The notes: a model not told the origin generated them from the sequence alone. A DNA stretch of 51,364 nucleotides from an uncultured Erysipelotrichaceae bacterium (GCA_902800025.1 CADCDA010000004.1:1-51364), one strand, 5' to 3'; shown: positions 27,546 through 36,222, numbered from the stretch's first letter. Translations and numbers: made by a program.

Positions 27546-27574
27546 ATTTTATTTTGATATAGATGAATATGCAA
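27546..27574 (-). promoter_or_regulatory. Promoter of the 14-gene purine operon
   Basis: TTGCAT (27574-27569), a 17-base spacer and TAAAAT (27551-27546) lie nine bases before the mocA ATG. The -35 abuts the T-run of the terminator from the upstream genes. Confidence 0.6.
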
Positions 27575-27597
27575 AGAAAAAAATGGCAAACGCCATT
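27573..27597 (-). terminator. Terminator between the CPBP protease gene and the purine operon
   Basis: AATGGC/GCCATT (27582-27597) with loop GTTT is followed on the minus strand by TTTTTT. It overlaps the stop of the protease gene. Confidence 0.8.
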
Positions 27598-28351
27598 ATT
27601 CTCTAAAATATCTATCGTTTCTTTTCAATACAAATATATATATTAGTATTGCGTAAATTCCAACAACAAGGCCTATTCCAACCGCCGTCAAATAATAAGT
27701 AAGAACTGGGATTGAGAGATAGAAAACATTTTCAATTAAAACCATATTTATAATATTAAATGCAAAATGGAAAACGATACATGTTGGTATCGAATATGTA
27801 TATTCCGCAATCATAGCAAGTAATAACCCTAAGCCAAATGAGTACACGATTTGGATTAAAACAGTCACAAGAGCATTAACATTACTTACGTTAACAATAT
27901 TTATTAAATGGAATAAAGCAAAGATACCTGCACTTGCGAGAATTCTTTTTAAAGAAGAAGCATAAACAAGTGAACTTTGAATAAATAGTCTGAAGAGCAA
28001 TTCTTCAATAATCACACCAAATAGGTGATAAATAATTATTAAAGAGATATAAAGTGGATCAATAGCGCCTACTTGGAAATTGAGTCCTGCAATCGCTGCT
28101 GCAATAAGGTTTGAAAAGCACACCATAATGAACGGAGCAAACAATAAAGCTCTCTTATAATTCGCAAATTTGAAGATATTAATTCTGTTTCTCCACAGTG
28201 TATAGCAATAGTAGATAAGTAGGACAAATCTTAAAGATATTTTTATTGCGATTTCACCAAACGCATCAACCGGTAATAGATCAACCGGAAACGCATTAGC
28301 AAAAACGAAAACAAGAGCGAACAATAAGATATCAATTAATTTAAATTTCAT
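27596..28351 (-). CDS. CPBP-family intramembrane metalloprotease
   Basis: This 251-aa protein has about seven transmembrane helices and the three motifs of the CPBP (CAAX protease / bacteriocin-processing) family: EELLFR (116-121), FALFHLIN (about 144-151) and FHFAFNIIN. The two Glu, Arg and the His residues needed for catalysis are present. Bacterial members act in bacteriocin immunity, signal processing or protein maturation; the target here is unknown. It overlaps lgt by 11 bases and has AAGGAGAG upstream, so the two form one unit ending in the terminator before mocA. Confidence 0.85.
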   Translation of the reverse strand: MKFKLIDILLFALVFVFANAFPVDLLPVDAFGEIAIKISLRFVLLIYYCYTLWRNRINIFKFANYKRALLFAPFIMVCFSNLIAAAIAGLNFQVGAIDPLYISLIIIYHLFGVIIEELLFRLFIQSSLVYASSLKRILASAGIFALFHLINIVNVSNVNALVTVLIQIVYSFGLGLLLAMIAEYTYSIPTCIVFHFAFNIINMVLIENVFYLSIPVLTYYLTAVGIGLVVGIYAILIYIFVLKRNDRYFRE

Positions 28352-29114
28352 CGTTTCTCTCCTTGTCTGTTTTTACTATTGTTTTCTTTAATAAAAGGTA
28401 CAACGGATATGCGAGTAAAAGCAAGAGAATACACCAATATTGTGATGGCGATAATCCAGCAAGCTGCCCTCTCTCATCACCCCTAAAAAACTCGATAATA
28501 AATCTAAAAATTCCGTAAAAAACCACATAAATGACGAAATTATATGAAAAATTGAATTTAAATGCGAATAACGCTAAAACCACCGTCATGGTGAATAAAA
28601 ATACACTTTCAATAATCTGTGTTGGAACCACCGGATGATCCATTCCTGGAAAGAGAACGCCATTTTGTGCATCGGTCTCAATTCCATAACAGCAGCCAGA
28701 TAAAAAGCAGCCGATTCTACCAAACGCATGCCCTAAAGTTATCGAAGCTGGAGCAATAACAACAATATGTTTTAATATCGGTTCATTATGTCTTAGATAA
28801 TAGAATTTGTAAGTTAATAAGAATGCTGGAACTCCGCCCAATAATCCACCATAGAACGTCATTCCCCATGTCCATTTTTGTTCTTGACCAAGAATAGAAT
28901 GTTTAATTGCTTCATAGAGGTTTTCAACAAGGATTGCAAAAAGTATTCCAAAGAAAACAGCAGAAACAATGACGATACATAAATCTAATATAGAGTTTGA
29001 TCTAACACCTTTTTTATGGAGATAAAAGAAAAGTAATATCGAAGCCGCAATAACGCCTACGATAATCATAAATGTCATTGAGAAACCGCTTATACCAAAT
29101 AAATCAGGATACAT
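28341..29114 (-). CDS. lgt: Prolipoprotein diacylglyceryl transferase
   Basis: This 257-aa membrane enzyme transfers diacylglycerol from phosphatidylglycerol to the lipobox cysteine of prolipoproteins. The Lgt signature with its essential Arg is HAFGRIGCFLSGCCYG (about 143-158), and FYGGLLGG (about 90-97) is the second conserved motif. Seven helices are visible. The ATG has no Shine-Dalgarno and a TAAAAT -10 ends nine bases upstream, so the mRNA is probably leaderless. Confidence 0.93.
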   Translation of the reverse strand: MYPDLFGISGFSMTFMIIVGVIAASILLFFYLHKKGVRSNSILDLCIVIVSAVFFGILFAILVENLYEAIKHSILGQEQKWTWGMTFYGGLLGGVPAFLLTYKFYYLRHNEPILKHIVVIAPASITLGHAFGRIGCFLSGCCYGIETDAQNGVLFPGMDHPVVPTQIIESVFLFTMTVVLALFAFKFNFSYNFVIYVVFYGIFRFIIEFFRGDERGQLAGLSPSQYWCILLLLLAYPLYLLLKKTIVKTDKERNDEI

Positions 29115-29123
29115 AGTATCAAT

Positions 29124-29152
29124 ATTTTACTCTCATTCTTCACTTTATTAAA
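29124..29152 (-). promoter_or_regulatory. Promoter of lgt and the CPBP gene
   Basis: TTTAAT (29152-29147), a 17-base spacer and TAAAAT (29129-29124) lie nine bases before the lgt ATG. The geometry equals that of the mocA promoter. Confidence 0.5.
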
Positions 29153-29169
29153 TGACAAACAAATATTTA

Positions 29170-29197
29170 TTGTTTGGTTATTGAAAAATGATATAGT
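29170..29197 (+). promoter_or_regulatory. Promoter of carbamate kinase
   Basis: TTGTTT (29170-29175), a 16-base spacer and TATAGT (29192-29197) lie 23 bases before the ATG, leaving room for the GTGAGG ribosome site. Confidence 0.5.
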
Positions 29198-29220
29198 TAT
29201 TTTGTTGTGAGGTTCATAAA

Positions 29221-30135
29221 ATGAGATATGTCGTCAGTTTAGGCGGTAATGCTTTAGGCAATAACGCTGAAGAACAAAAAATACTTGTAAGTAATGTTGC
29301 AAAATACATTGTCAAATTAATGAAAGATGGACACGAGGTTGTTATTGTTCACGGAAACGGTCCACAAGTAGGAATGATCAATAACGCTTTTAGCGAAGCA
29401 CAAAACGTTCCTGATATGCCTTTTCCAGAATGTGGCGCTATGTCACAAGGGTACATTGGTTTTCATTTACAAAATGCACTTCAAAATGAATTAAAGGCTC
29501 AGGGTGTAAAGCGAAATGTTGCCACTGTTGTTACACAAGTTGTCGTAGACAAAAATGATCCTCTATTCCAAAACCCATCAAAACCAGTTGGAACATTCTA
29601 TTCAAAAGAAGAGGCAGAACAAATCGCTAAAGAAAAAGGCTACACAATGAAAGAAGACGCTGGTAGAGGATATCGTAGAGTTGTTCCTTCCCCTCTTCCA
29701 ATCGACATTGAAGAAAAAGAAATCATTTCAACTTTAGTTAAAAATGGAGATGTTGTCATTTGCGCTGGCGGGGGTGGTATTCCTGTCATCAAAGAAGGCC
29801 AAAAACTTGTAGGTATCGCCGCGGTTATTGATAAAGACTATGCTTCTGCGCTCGTTGCAGAACTAGTTGAAGCAGATTATTTAGTGATCCTCACCGCTAT
29901 CGATAATGTTTGCATTAATTACAAACAACCAAATGAGAAAAAGCTTGGTAAAGTTAGCGTCGATGAAATTAAAGAATACTTAAAAGGCGACTACTTTGCT
30001 AAAGGAAGTATGTATCCAAAAGTTAACGCTTGCGTTAAATTCTTATCAAGATGCAAGGGTAAGACCGCTATCATAGCTGCACTCGAAAATGCTGCACTAG
30101 CATTTGAAGAAAAGAGTGGAACTATCATACGCTAA
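29221..30135 (+). CDS. arcC: Carbamate kinase
   Basis: This 304-aa amino-acid kinase fold enzyme makes ATP from carbamoyl phosphate and ADP. SLGGNALG (6-13) binds phosphate and HGNGPQVG (44-51) is the carbamate-site motif. CAGGGGIPV and the conserved Lys in FAKGSMYPKV complete the active site. In E. coli a carbamate kinase (yqeA) accompanies the purine cluster. Here it is divergent from lgt, 1.7 kb from mocA, and could recover energy from carbamoyl phosphate produced via YgeW. It has its own promoter, a GTGAGG site and a strong terminator, so it is a single-gene unit. Confidence 0.93.
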   Translation: MRYVVSLGGNALGNNAEEQKILVSNVAKYIVKLMKDGHEVVIVHGNGPQVGMINNAFSEAQNVPDMPFPECGAMSQGYIGFHLQNALQNELKAQGVKRNVATVVTQVVVDKNDPLFQNPSKPVGTFYSKEEAEQIAKEKGYTMKEDAGRGYRRVVPSPLPIDIEEKEIISTLVKNGDVVICAGGGGIPVIKEGQKLVGIAAVIDKDYASALVAELVEADYLVILTAIDNVCINYKQPNEKKLGKVSVDEIKEYLKGDYFAKGSMYPKVNACVKFLSRCKGKTAIIAALENAALAFEEKSGTIIR

Positions 30136-30154
30136 GTGCACATAATTCGAATAT

Positions 30155-30181
30155 AAAGCCCAAATTTTTGGGCTTTTTCTT
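30155..30181 (+). terminator. Terminator after carbamate kinase
   Basis: AAGCCCAAA/TTTGGGCTT is a near-perfect long hairpin followed by TTTTTCTTTTTT. Confidence 0.92.
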
Positions 30182-30186
30182 TTTTC

Positions 30187-30259
30187 TAACTCTTTAGAGT
30201 TACTCTTTCTAAGAGTGGTTATTGTGTCCATAAATTGATATCATAGTCACGCTATGATA
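30187..30259 (+). promoter_or_regulatory. Operator-like palindromes and promoter of the ABC exporter
   Basis: Three perfect inverted repeats occur in 73 bases: TAACTCT/AGAGTTA (30187-30202), ACTCTT/AAGAGT (30202-30216) and TATCATAG/CTATGATA (30239-30259). The third contains the likely -10 TATCAT (30239-30244) and the start codon at 30254, nine bases downstream. A repressor bound here would block both polymerase and ribosome. No -35 is convincing (TGGTTA at 17 bases is the best). Confidence 0.5.
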
Positions 30260-32059
30260 AACAAAGTCAGTGACTCATATAGGAAGCATATTCTAAGTAT
30301 CACACTTAGTCCATTTATTAAAATCGTTGAATCAGTTTTTGATTTATTAATTCCTTTGTTCATGAAGGCTGTTATTGATTTAGGACAATTTGAAGATCCA
30401 AGTTTAATTCCAAACACAATATCTAGAGGACTTGCTACTTTTATTCGTAGTTTTGGTTTTGGAACCAAACCATTAGCGGATGCTTTAACTGGCGGAATCA
30501 TTATTTTGATTATGGGCATTGTTGGTTTTGCAATTACTATGATTGCTCAATATATTGCCGCTAGAACTTCGGTTATTATCGGAACAGAAATAAGAGGAGC
30601 GTTATATGAGAAAACTCTTAGCCTTTCAAAGAAAGAAAGAGAAAAAATCGGTAATGGTAGAATACTCACTTTAATTAACAGTGATTCATATCAGCTTCAA
30701 CACGGAATGCTTTTATTTATAAGACTTTTTGCTAGAGTTCCGTTTATTCTAATTGGTGCTTTAGTGATCTCATATATCTTAGATTGGAGAATCGGTATTG
30801 CATTTACTGGAGTGGCAATTTGCATTTTACTCGTTAATGTTTTCGTATTAAGAAAGTCTTCCAAGGGATATATCGAAATTCAAAAAGATTTAGATACAAT
30901 CTCTAACAATACTTCTGACATTACAGAAGGCGCTAGAGTTATAAGAGCAAGCAACAACGAACAAAGCGAAAATAAGAAGTTTAGTGAAAAGACTCAATCG
31001 TATCAAAACAAGGCAGTCGAAGTTAACAAAGTTAACGCCCTAATTAATCCTCTTACCTTTGCAATCACATCTATTGTTTTAATCGTCATTATTTATCTTT
31101 TAAAAGATTCGCTATTTAATTCCGCTGAAAGAGTTATGGTTGCTAGCACTGTCATTGCCGAGATGTCATATCTTGCGCAAATTTTCTTTGTAACTGTTCA
31201 ATTAACTCAATCAGTTATTGAAATAGTAAAAGCAAGTGTGGCAAGAAGAAGAATTGATGAACTTTTATCAATCACTCCATCAGTGGCCAATAAAAATTCA
31301 CCAGTTATTAATATAATTAATAATGAACCAGTTATTAGGTTCGAACATGTTTCATTTTCCTTTGATGATAAAAAAGAGAAATGTTTCTTAGAAGATTTGG
31401 ATTTCCAAATAAGAAAAGGAGAAACTTTTGGAATTATTGGAGGAACTGGTTCTGGTAAATCCACTATCATCAATTTAATTGAGCGATTCTTTGATGTAGA
31501 TAAAGGAACGATATTTTATAAAGGCACACCAATAAGAGATTACGACTTAAATGCGCTTAGGAACGATATTGGTTTAGTTAATCAAAAGTCATCCTTATTT
31601 AAAGGAACAATCAAATCCAACTACCTTATGGCGAACCCAAACGCTACCGATGAAGAGATATTAAAAGCACTAAAAGAGGCCGAAGCCTACGAGTTTGTGA
31701 ATAAATATGAAGACAAAATAAACCACGCAGTAAACGAAGGTGGAAGTAATTTTTCTGGCGGTCAAAAACAAAGATTGTGCATCGGTAGAGCGTTAGTCAA
31801 ACATCCAGAGATATTAATTCTAGATGATAGCACATCCGCTTTAGACTTATTAACTGATAAAAAGATTAGAGAAACTGTCTCTAGTTTTAAAGATATGACA
31901 AAAATCATTGTTTCTCAAAGAGTGGCCACCATTCAAAACGCCGATTTCATTTTGGTGTTAGAAGGCGGAAAGGTTGTTGGCTTAGGAAAACATGAATTCT
32001 TATTAAAGAATTGCCCAATCTATAAAGAAACATATGATAGCCAGATTAGAAAGGAATAG
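30254..32059 (+). CDS. ABC exporter half-transporter with degenerate catalytic site
   Basis: This 601-aa protein has six transmembrane helices (residues 1 to about 330) followed by an ATPase domain. Walker A is GGTGSGKST, the Q-loop is LVNQKSS, the signature is NFSGGQKQR and Walker B is ILILDDSTSALD. The residue after Walker B is Asp instead of the catalytic Glu, and the switch is SQRVATI (Gln where His is usual). These changes are typical of the non-catalytic partner in heterodimeric exporters such as TM287/288. It is followed one base later by the partner gene. There is no Shine-Dalgarno; the start lies in a palindrome. The substrate (drug, peptide or lipid) is unknown. Confidence 0.88.
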   Translation: MINKVSDSYRKHILSITLSPFIKIVESVFDLLIPLFMKAVIDLGQFEDPSLIPNTISRGLATFIRSFGFGTKPLADALTGGIIILIMGIVGFAITMIAQYIAARTSVIIGTEIRGALYEKTLSLSKKEREKIGNGRILTLINSDSYQLQHGMLLFIRLFARVPFILIGALVISYILDWRIGIAFTGVAICILLVNVFVLRKSSKGYIEIQKDLDTISNNTSDITEGARVIRASNNEQSENKKFSEKTQSYQNKAVEVNKVNALINPLTFAITSIVLIVIIYLLKDSLFNSAERVMVASTVIAEMSYLAQIFFVTVQLTQSVIEIVKASVARRRIDELLSITPSVANKNSPVINIINNEPVIRFEHVSFSFDDKKEKCFLEDLDFQIRKGETFGIIGGTGSGKSTIINLIERFFDVDKGTIFYKGTPIRDYDLNALRNDIGLVNQKSSLFKGTIKSNYLMANPNATDEEILKALKEAEAYEFVNKYEDKINHAVNEGGSNFSGGQKQRLCIGRALVKHPEILILDDSTSALDLLTDKKIRETVSSFKDMTKIIVSQRVATIQNADFILVLEGGKVVGLGKHEFLLKNCPIYKETYDSQIRKE

Positions 32060-32060
32060 C

Positions 32061-33779
32061 ATGGACGCGAAGAAAAGGTTGCTACATTATTTGAAGCCAA
32101 TGAAGAAATCTTTGATTTGTTCTTTTGCTTTTGCCTTCATTTATGTTTGCTGTTATTTAGCGCAGCCATTCCTTTTAGGAAAATCATTAGACTCTACTAA
32201 CGGGAACGAATTCAATATTTATCTAATCGTGTCGCTTGTCCTTGTCGTTATTGGGGTTATTTTCGATTACTTCTTTGAAGTTATCGTTATGAATGTTTCT
32301 CAAAAAGCAATCAAGAATGCAAGAAACGATATCTTTGAAAAGATCAATTCTATATCGATTAAAGATTTTGATTTAAAAGCACATGGCGATATGGTTCAAC
32401 TTGAAATCAGAGATATGGAAAACTATGCAGCGGGTATGTTTGCAGTATTTAAAACGCTTATGCAAGGAGTGTTCACTATTATCATCACTATCGTTATGAT
32501 GTTCATGGTTAACTGGATTCTTGCTATCGGAGTTATTATTCTCACTCCTTTAAGCGTATTAATGTCTTCGTTTGTGTCAAAGTTCTCGCACAAACACTTC
32601 AAAAAGCAAAGCGAACTACAAGCTGGTATATCATCAATATCCTTAGAGACCCTCAATAACATTGATATTGTTCAATCTTTAAATTATGAAAAAGAGGCAT
32701 TAGATAAGTTCTTAGTGAAAAACGAAGAGCTTAAAAAGGAAGGCGTTGTCGCTCAATTCTCTGCTTCATGGGTAAACCCATCAACAAGATTAGTAAATAA
32801 CACGATTTACGTAATTATTGGTGTTAGTGGCATTATTATGATTCCGTTTAATTTGGAATTAGGCCTAGTTATGGCGATCATGAGCATTGGTAAGCTTTCT
32901 AGCTTCTTATCGTACACAACGCAGTATAGCAAACCATTTAACGAAGTATCTAACGTCGCTAGCGAATTTGAAAATGCACGCGCATCATTTAAACGCATTA
33001 ACGATTTCTTAAATTTAGAAAACGATATCAATGAAGGAAAACAAGAAATTAATAATATTGAGAAAATCGAATTCAGAAATATGTCTTTCTCATATGAGAA
33101 AAATAAAAAACTCATCGAAGATTTTTCTATGACAATTAATAAAGGCCATAAAGTCGCAATTGTTGGTCCAACAGGAGCAGGAAAGACTACCATCATTAAC
33201 TTGCTAATGAGATTTTATGATCCTCAAAGCGGAGACATTTTAGTTAACGATATTTCTAATAAAGAAATAACCAAGGAATCATTAAGAAAGAATATCGGTA
33301 TGGTTCTACAAGATACTTGGATTTTCTCCGGAACAATTCTTGATAATGTTAGATACCTCAAACAAGAGAGCACCGAACAAGAAGCTATAGAGGCGTGCAA
33401 AAAAGCGCACGCAAATATCTTTATTGAAACTCTCCCAGATGGATATCATACATATGTCACCAATCGAAGTGGCTTATCAGAAGGACAAAAGCAAATGATT
33501 GCAATTGCAAGAGTGATGCTATTAAATCCAAACGTCGTTATTTTAGATGAGGCTACGAGTAACATTGATACCAGAAGTGAGATTTTAATTTCGCGCGCTT
33601 TTGATGAAATCATGAAAGAAAAAACTTCGATTGTCATCGCTCATCGACTATCCACAATCGGACAAGCCGATAGCATTATTGTCATGAAAGACGGCAAGAT
33701 TGAAGAGATCGGTAATCATAAAGAATTAATGAAAAAACAAGGCTTCTATTACACCTTGTATTCTTCACAATATAAGTAG
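32061..33779 (+). CDS. ABC exporter half-transporter with intact catalytic site
   Basis: This 572-aa partner has six transmembrane helices and an ATPase domain with Walker A GPTGAGKTT, Q-loop LQDTW, Walker B VVILDEATSNID (catalytic Glu present) and switch IAHRLSTI (His present). The signature is LSEGQKQM, with Glu in place of the first Gly of LSGGQ. The start is ATG 32061 with AAAGGA five bases upstream, one base after the previous stop. The two products would form an asymmetric heterodimer in which one composite ATP site is weakened. Confidence 0.9.
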   Translation: MDAKKRLLHYLKPMKKSLICSFAFAFIYVCCYLAQPFLLGKSLDSTNGNEFNIYLIVSLVLVVIGVIFDYFFEVIVMNVSQKAIKNARNDIFEKINSISIKDFDLKAHGDMVQLEIRDMENYAAGMFAVFKTLMQGVFTIIITIVMMFMVNWILAIGVIILTPLSVLMSSFVSKFSHKHFKKQSELQAGISSISLETLNNIDIVQSLNYEKEALDKFLVKNEELKKEGVVAQFSASWVNPSTRLVNNTIYVIIGVSGIIMIPFNLELGLVMAIMSIGKLSSFLSYTTQYSKPFNEVSNVASEFENARASFKRINDFLNLENDINEGKQEINNIEKIEFRNMSFSYEKNKKLIEDFSMTINKGHKVAIVGPTGAGKTTIINLLMRFYDPQSGDILVNDISNKEITKESLRKNIGMVLQDTWIFSGTILDNVRYLKQESTEQEAIEACKKAHANIFIETLPDGYHTYVTNRSGLSEGQKQMIAIARVMLLNPNVVILDEATSNIDTRSEILISRAFDEIMKEKTSIVIAHRLSTIGQADSIIVMKDGKIEEIGNHKELMKKQGFYYTLYSSQYK

Positions 33780-33787
33780 GTTCTCCG

Positions 33788-34231
33788 CTAAATTGATATT
33801 TTTTTGAGTTCTTCAGGATGTTTTCTGGGTTCCTTTAAGAACACTACTTTCGCGTCTTTATATTCCTTATTAATTCTTTTAAGAGCCTTCTTTCCTTCTC
33901 CACTTCCGGAGTAGAAAACAAAGGTCACTTTTTTATTTGATAAATCTAATTGTGATAACACTGTGTTAATAGGAGAAGAAAATCTTCCGTTCCAAATTGG
34001 TGAACCAATAATTATTGAATCATATCCTTCAATATTTGAATCAAAGCCAACAATCTTATCCTTGTGTTTGATGCCCGCTAAAAAGCCACCAGCCATCACC
34101 CCACCAAAAAATGATTTTGGTAGTTTCTTTTCTCTAATAACTTGTCTTATTTCAACATCTTTTTCTTTTAAATAATCAGCGACAAAATCACCATTACCGG
34201 TATAACTGTAATATATAAATAAACTCTTCAT
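33788..34231 (-). CDS. Flavodoxin-like protein
   Basis: This 147-aa FMN-binding protein has the phosphate loop YSYTGNGDFVADYL (about 8-21), IIIGSPIWNGRFSSPI (about 73-88) with the aromatic residue next to FMN, and FYSGSGEGKK. Length and motifs match short-chain flavodoxins. It may serve as electron carrier for an anaerobic flavoenzyme, but no partner is adjacent. AGGAGA precedes the ATG. It follows tRNA-Pro by about 29 bases on the same strand, with no terminator seen between. Confidence 0.87.
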   Translation of the reverse strand: MKSLFIYYSYTGNGDFVADYLKEKDVEIRQVIREKKLPKSFFGGVMAGGFLAGIKHKDKIVGFDSNIEGYDSIIIGSPIWNGRFSSPINTVLSQLDLSNKKVTFVFYSGSGEGKKALKRINKEYKDAKVVFLKEPRKHPEELKKISI

Positions 34232-34260
34232 ATTTCTGTCTCCTAGAGTAAATAGTTAGC

Positions 34261-34337
<77 letters not shown>

Positions 34338-34349
34338 AGCATTATTATT

Positions 34350-35540
34350 TTATTTGTTTTTATTTGCCTCTTCAAAAAGTTGCTTCATCGTTTCGTTATT
34401 ATGCGTGAGTCTTTTAATTGTTAAGTCCTGCGCTTTTTCATTTGCGAGTCTTAAATTTCTATCTGCGCCTAATAAGCCTTCTTTGACTTTTACCAAATGA
34501 TCAATTGTCTTATCAATTTCTTCAATTGCTTTATTAAATTTATCATTTGCAAGAACATAGTTCTTGTTAAACTTGTCTTGGAAATCTAATAGTTTATCTT
34601 CGAAGTTACTAACATCAATGTTTTGCGCTTTGATAATCGCTAATTCTTGCTTATATTTCATTGAATTAAGTGCAGCGTTTCTAAGCAAAGTAATAATTGG
34701 AATAAAACATTGTGGTCTAACAACATACATCTTTTCATATTGATATGAGACATCTACAATGCCCGCGTTATAGTATTCACTATCAGCTTCAAGCATTGAG
34801 ACTAGGACTGCATATTCACAGTTCTTTTCTTTTCTGTCTTTATTGAGTTCTCTTAAGAAGTCTTCGTTTTTATGCTTGGTAGCAGTCGTATCACTTTCAT
34901 TTTTCATCTCAAACATGATAGAAATAATTTCAATATTGTTTTCATCATATTCGCGATATATGAAATCACCTTTTGATCCACTACTCGCGTCATTATCTTT
35001 TTCAAAATAAGCGTTTGGGAACGCTGTCATTCTTAATCTATTAAACTCAATTTGGCAGTGTTGCTCTAAAGTTTCTCCAAGTAGTTTAGTGGATAGCTTA
35101 GTCTTTAAATCTTTATAATACGCAACTTCTTCTTCCTTGCCTTTAAGTTTGTCTTCGTATTGCGATTTCAGGTTACGAAGTTGAAGCTCATTTTCTTTGT
35201 CTTTGAGTTGAATATCACTTCTAAGAGATAAAATCTCTTTTTCCTTCTCACTTACTGCGTCTTTAATCGCATATTCTTTTTCATTTTTCGATTGTTTTAA
35301 TTCGTTTTCTAATCTAAAAATCTCTTCGCGTAATTTAGCGACATTGTCTTTGTTTTCCGATTCTAGTTTTGCTTGGAGGAGTTCTTTTTCTTTTTGTTTG
35401 CTTTCTTCTAGTTGATGGATTCTGCTAGCGAGTTCTTTATCAAACTCTTGGTTTCTCACTTGTGACAAAAGTTCGATGTATTCGCTTTCATCGATACTAA
35501 ATACTTTGCCACAATGTGGGCACTTTAATTCTTTGCTCAT
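34350..35540 (-). CDS. DUF2130 protein with coiled coil, nuclease-like
   Basis: This 396-aa cytosolic protein begins with a CPHCGKVF zinc-ribbon half (residues 7-14), followed by a long charged coiled coil (about 25-150). Residues 155-290 hold the DUF2130 core with KGDFIYRE, EMKNESDTTATKHK and NCEYAVLVSMLE. The Asp, ExK and following residues are arranged like a PD-(D/E)XK nuclease core. The C-terminus (310-396) is helical. Biochemical function is not established. AGGAGGA precedes the ATG. A perfect palindrome, AGATTTATAAATCT (35567-35580), lies in its leader and could be an operator. Confidence 0.85.
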   Translation of the reverse strand: MSKELKCPHCGKVFSIDESEYIELLSQVRNQEFDKELASRIHQLEESKQKEKELLQAKLESENKDNVAKLREEIFRLENELKQSKNEKEYAIKDAVSEKEKEILSLRSDIQLKDKENELQLRNLKSQYEDKLKGKEEEVAYYKDLKTKLSTKLLGETLEQHCQIEFNRLRMTAFPNAYFEKDNDASSGSKGDFIYREYDENNIEIISIMFEMKNESDTTATKHKNEDFLRELNKDRKEKNCEYAVLVSMLEADSEYYNAGIVDVSYQYEKMYVVRPQCFIPIITLLRNAALNSMKYKQELAIIKAQNIDVSNFEDKLLDFQDKFNKNYVLANDKFNKAIEEIDKTIDHLVKVKEGLLGADRNLRLANEKAQDLTIKRLTHNNETMKQLFEEANKNK

Positions 35541-35623
35541 ATAATCTTCCTCCTAAACCGGAAACGAGATTTATAAATCTTCAATTTATTCTATCACTTT
35601 TTATTCCCTTGCTTCGGTCTTTT

Positions 35624-35651
35624 TTGATTTTTTTATAAAATGATATAGAAT
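35624..35651 (+). promoter_or_regulatory. Promoter placing the start of the 35658 gene at +1
   Basis: TTGATT (35624-35629), a 16-base spacer and TAGAAT (35646-35651) end six bases before the ATG, the distance expected if transcription starts at the A of ATG. Confidence 0.45.
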
Positions 35652-35657
35652 ACTCGT

Positions 35658-36218
35658 ATGCCTAAGAAGCAAAAACAAATCAATTATGAGGAAAGAAACG
35701 GCAAGAAACGCGTTCTTTTCTTGCTTGGATTAACTGTGGTCCTTACTTTAGGAAGCATTGCGGTCATGGTGTTAATCCCTTATTTAAACACTCTTCCACT
35801 TTATCGCTCATTTTTCAAAGCATACACAACCGCATATATAAGTGAAGAGTCTGTTCTTTCTCCTGAAAATACTTTCTATATTGACACCACTAATAGTGAT
35901 GGACACGGAGAGGAATTAATAATTGGAAGCGAAGACGCAAACGTTGAACTTGGCGATTTTAATAACCCAAAATACATTTTCGCTGATAGAGGATCTATAG
36001 ATAGTAATATCTTTATTTCTTTCTCACTCAGTGGAGCAAATCCTGTTGATATTATTACCCATGTGTATGTGTGCACAGAAGACGGTAGTAATATCACTAT
36101 GCTTGATAACAAAGACGCATCCATTATAGAAGGCAATCCATACATCATTTCTTTTAATAAAGAAGAAGATATTTTTGTGAATAGGGTCACTGTATCATAT
36201 AAGGTACGTATAAAGTAA
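35658..36218 (+). CDS. Membrane-anchored extracellular protein, 186 aa
   Basis: A basic N-terminus (residues 1-18, KKQKQ...KKR) precedes one hydrophobic segment (about 19-42), a type II anchor. The remaining 140 residues are polar with alternating beta patterns and few Lys, consistent with an external beta-rich domain. I recognise no family. There is no Shine-Dalgarno; the promoter-like TAGAAT six bases upstream suggests a leaderless mRNA. The stop is 45 bases before the EAL phosphodiesterase, which has its own promoter-like sequence in that gap. A sensory partner of that enzyme is possible but unproven. Confidence 0.65.
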   Translation: MPKKQKQINYEERNGKKRVLFLLGLTVVLTLGSIAVMVLIPYLNTLPLYRSFFKAYTTAYISEESVLSPENTFYIDTTNSDGHGEELIIGSEDANVELGDFNNPKYIFADRGSIDSNIFISFSLSGANPVDIITHVYVCTEDGSNITMLDNKDASIIEGNPYIISFNKEEDIFVNRVTVSYKVRIK

Positions 36219-36222
36219 ATAC

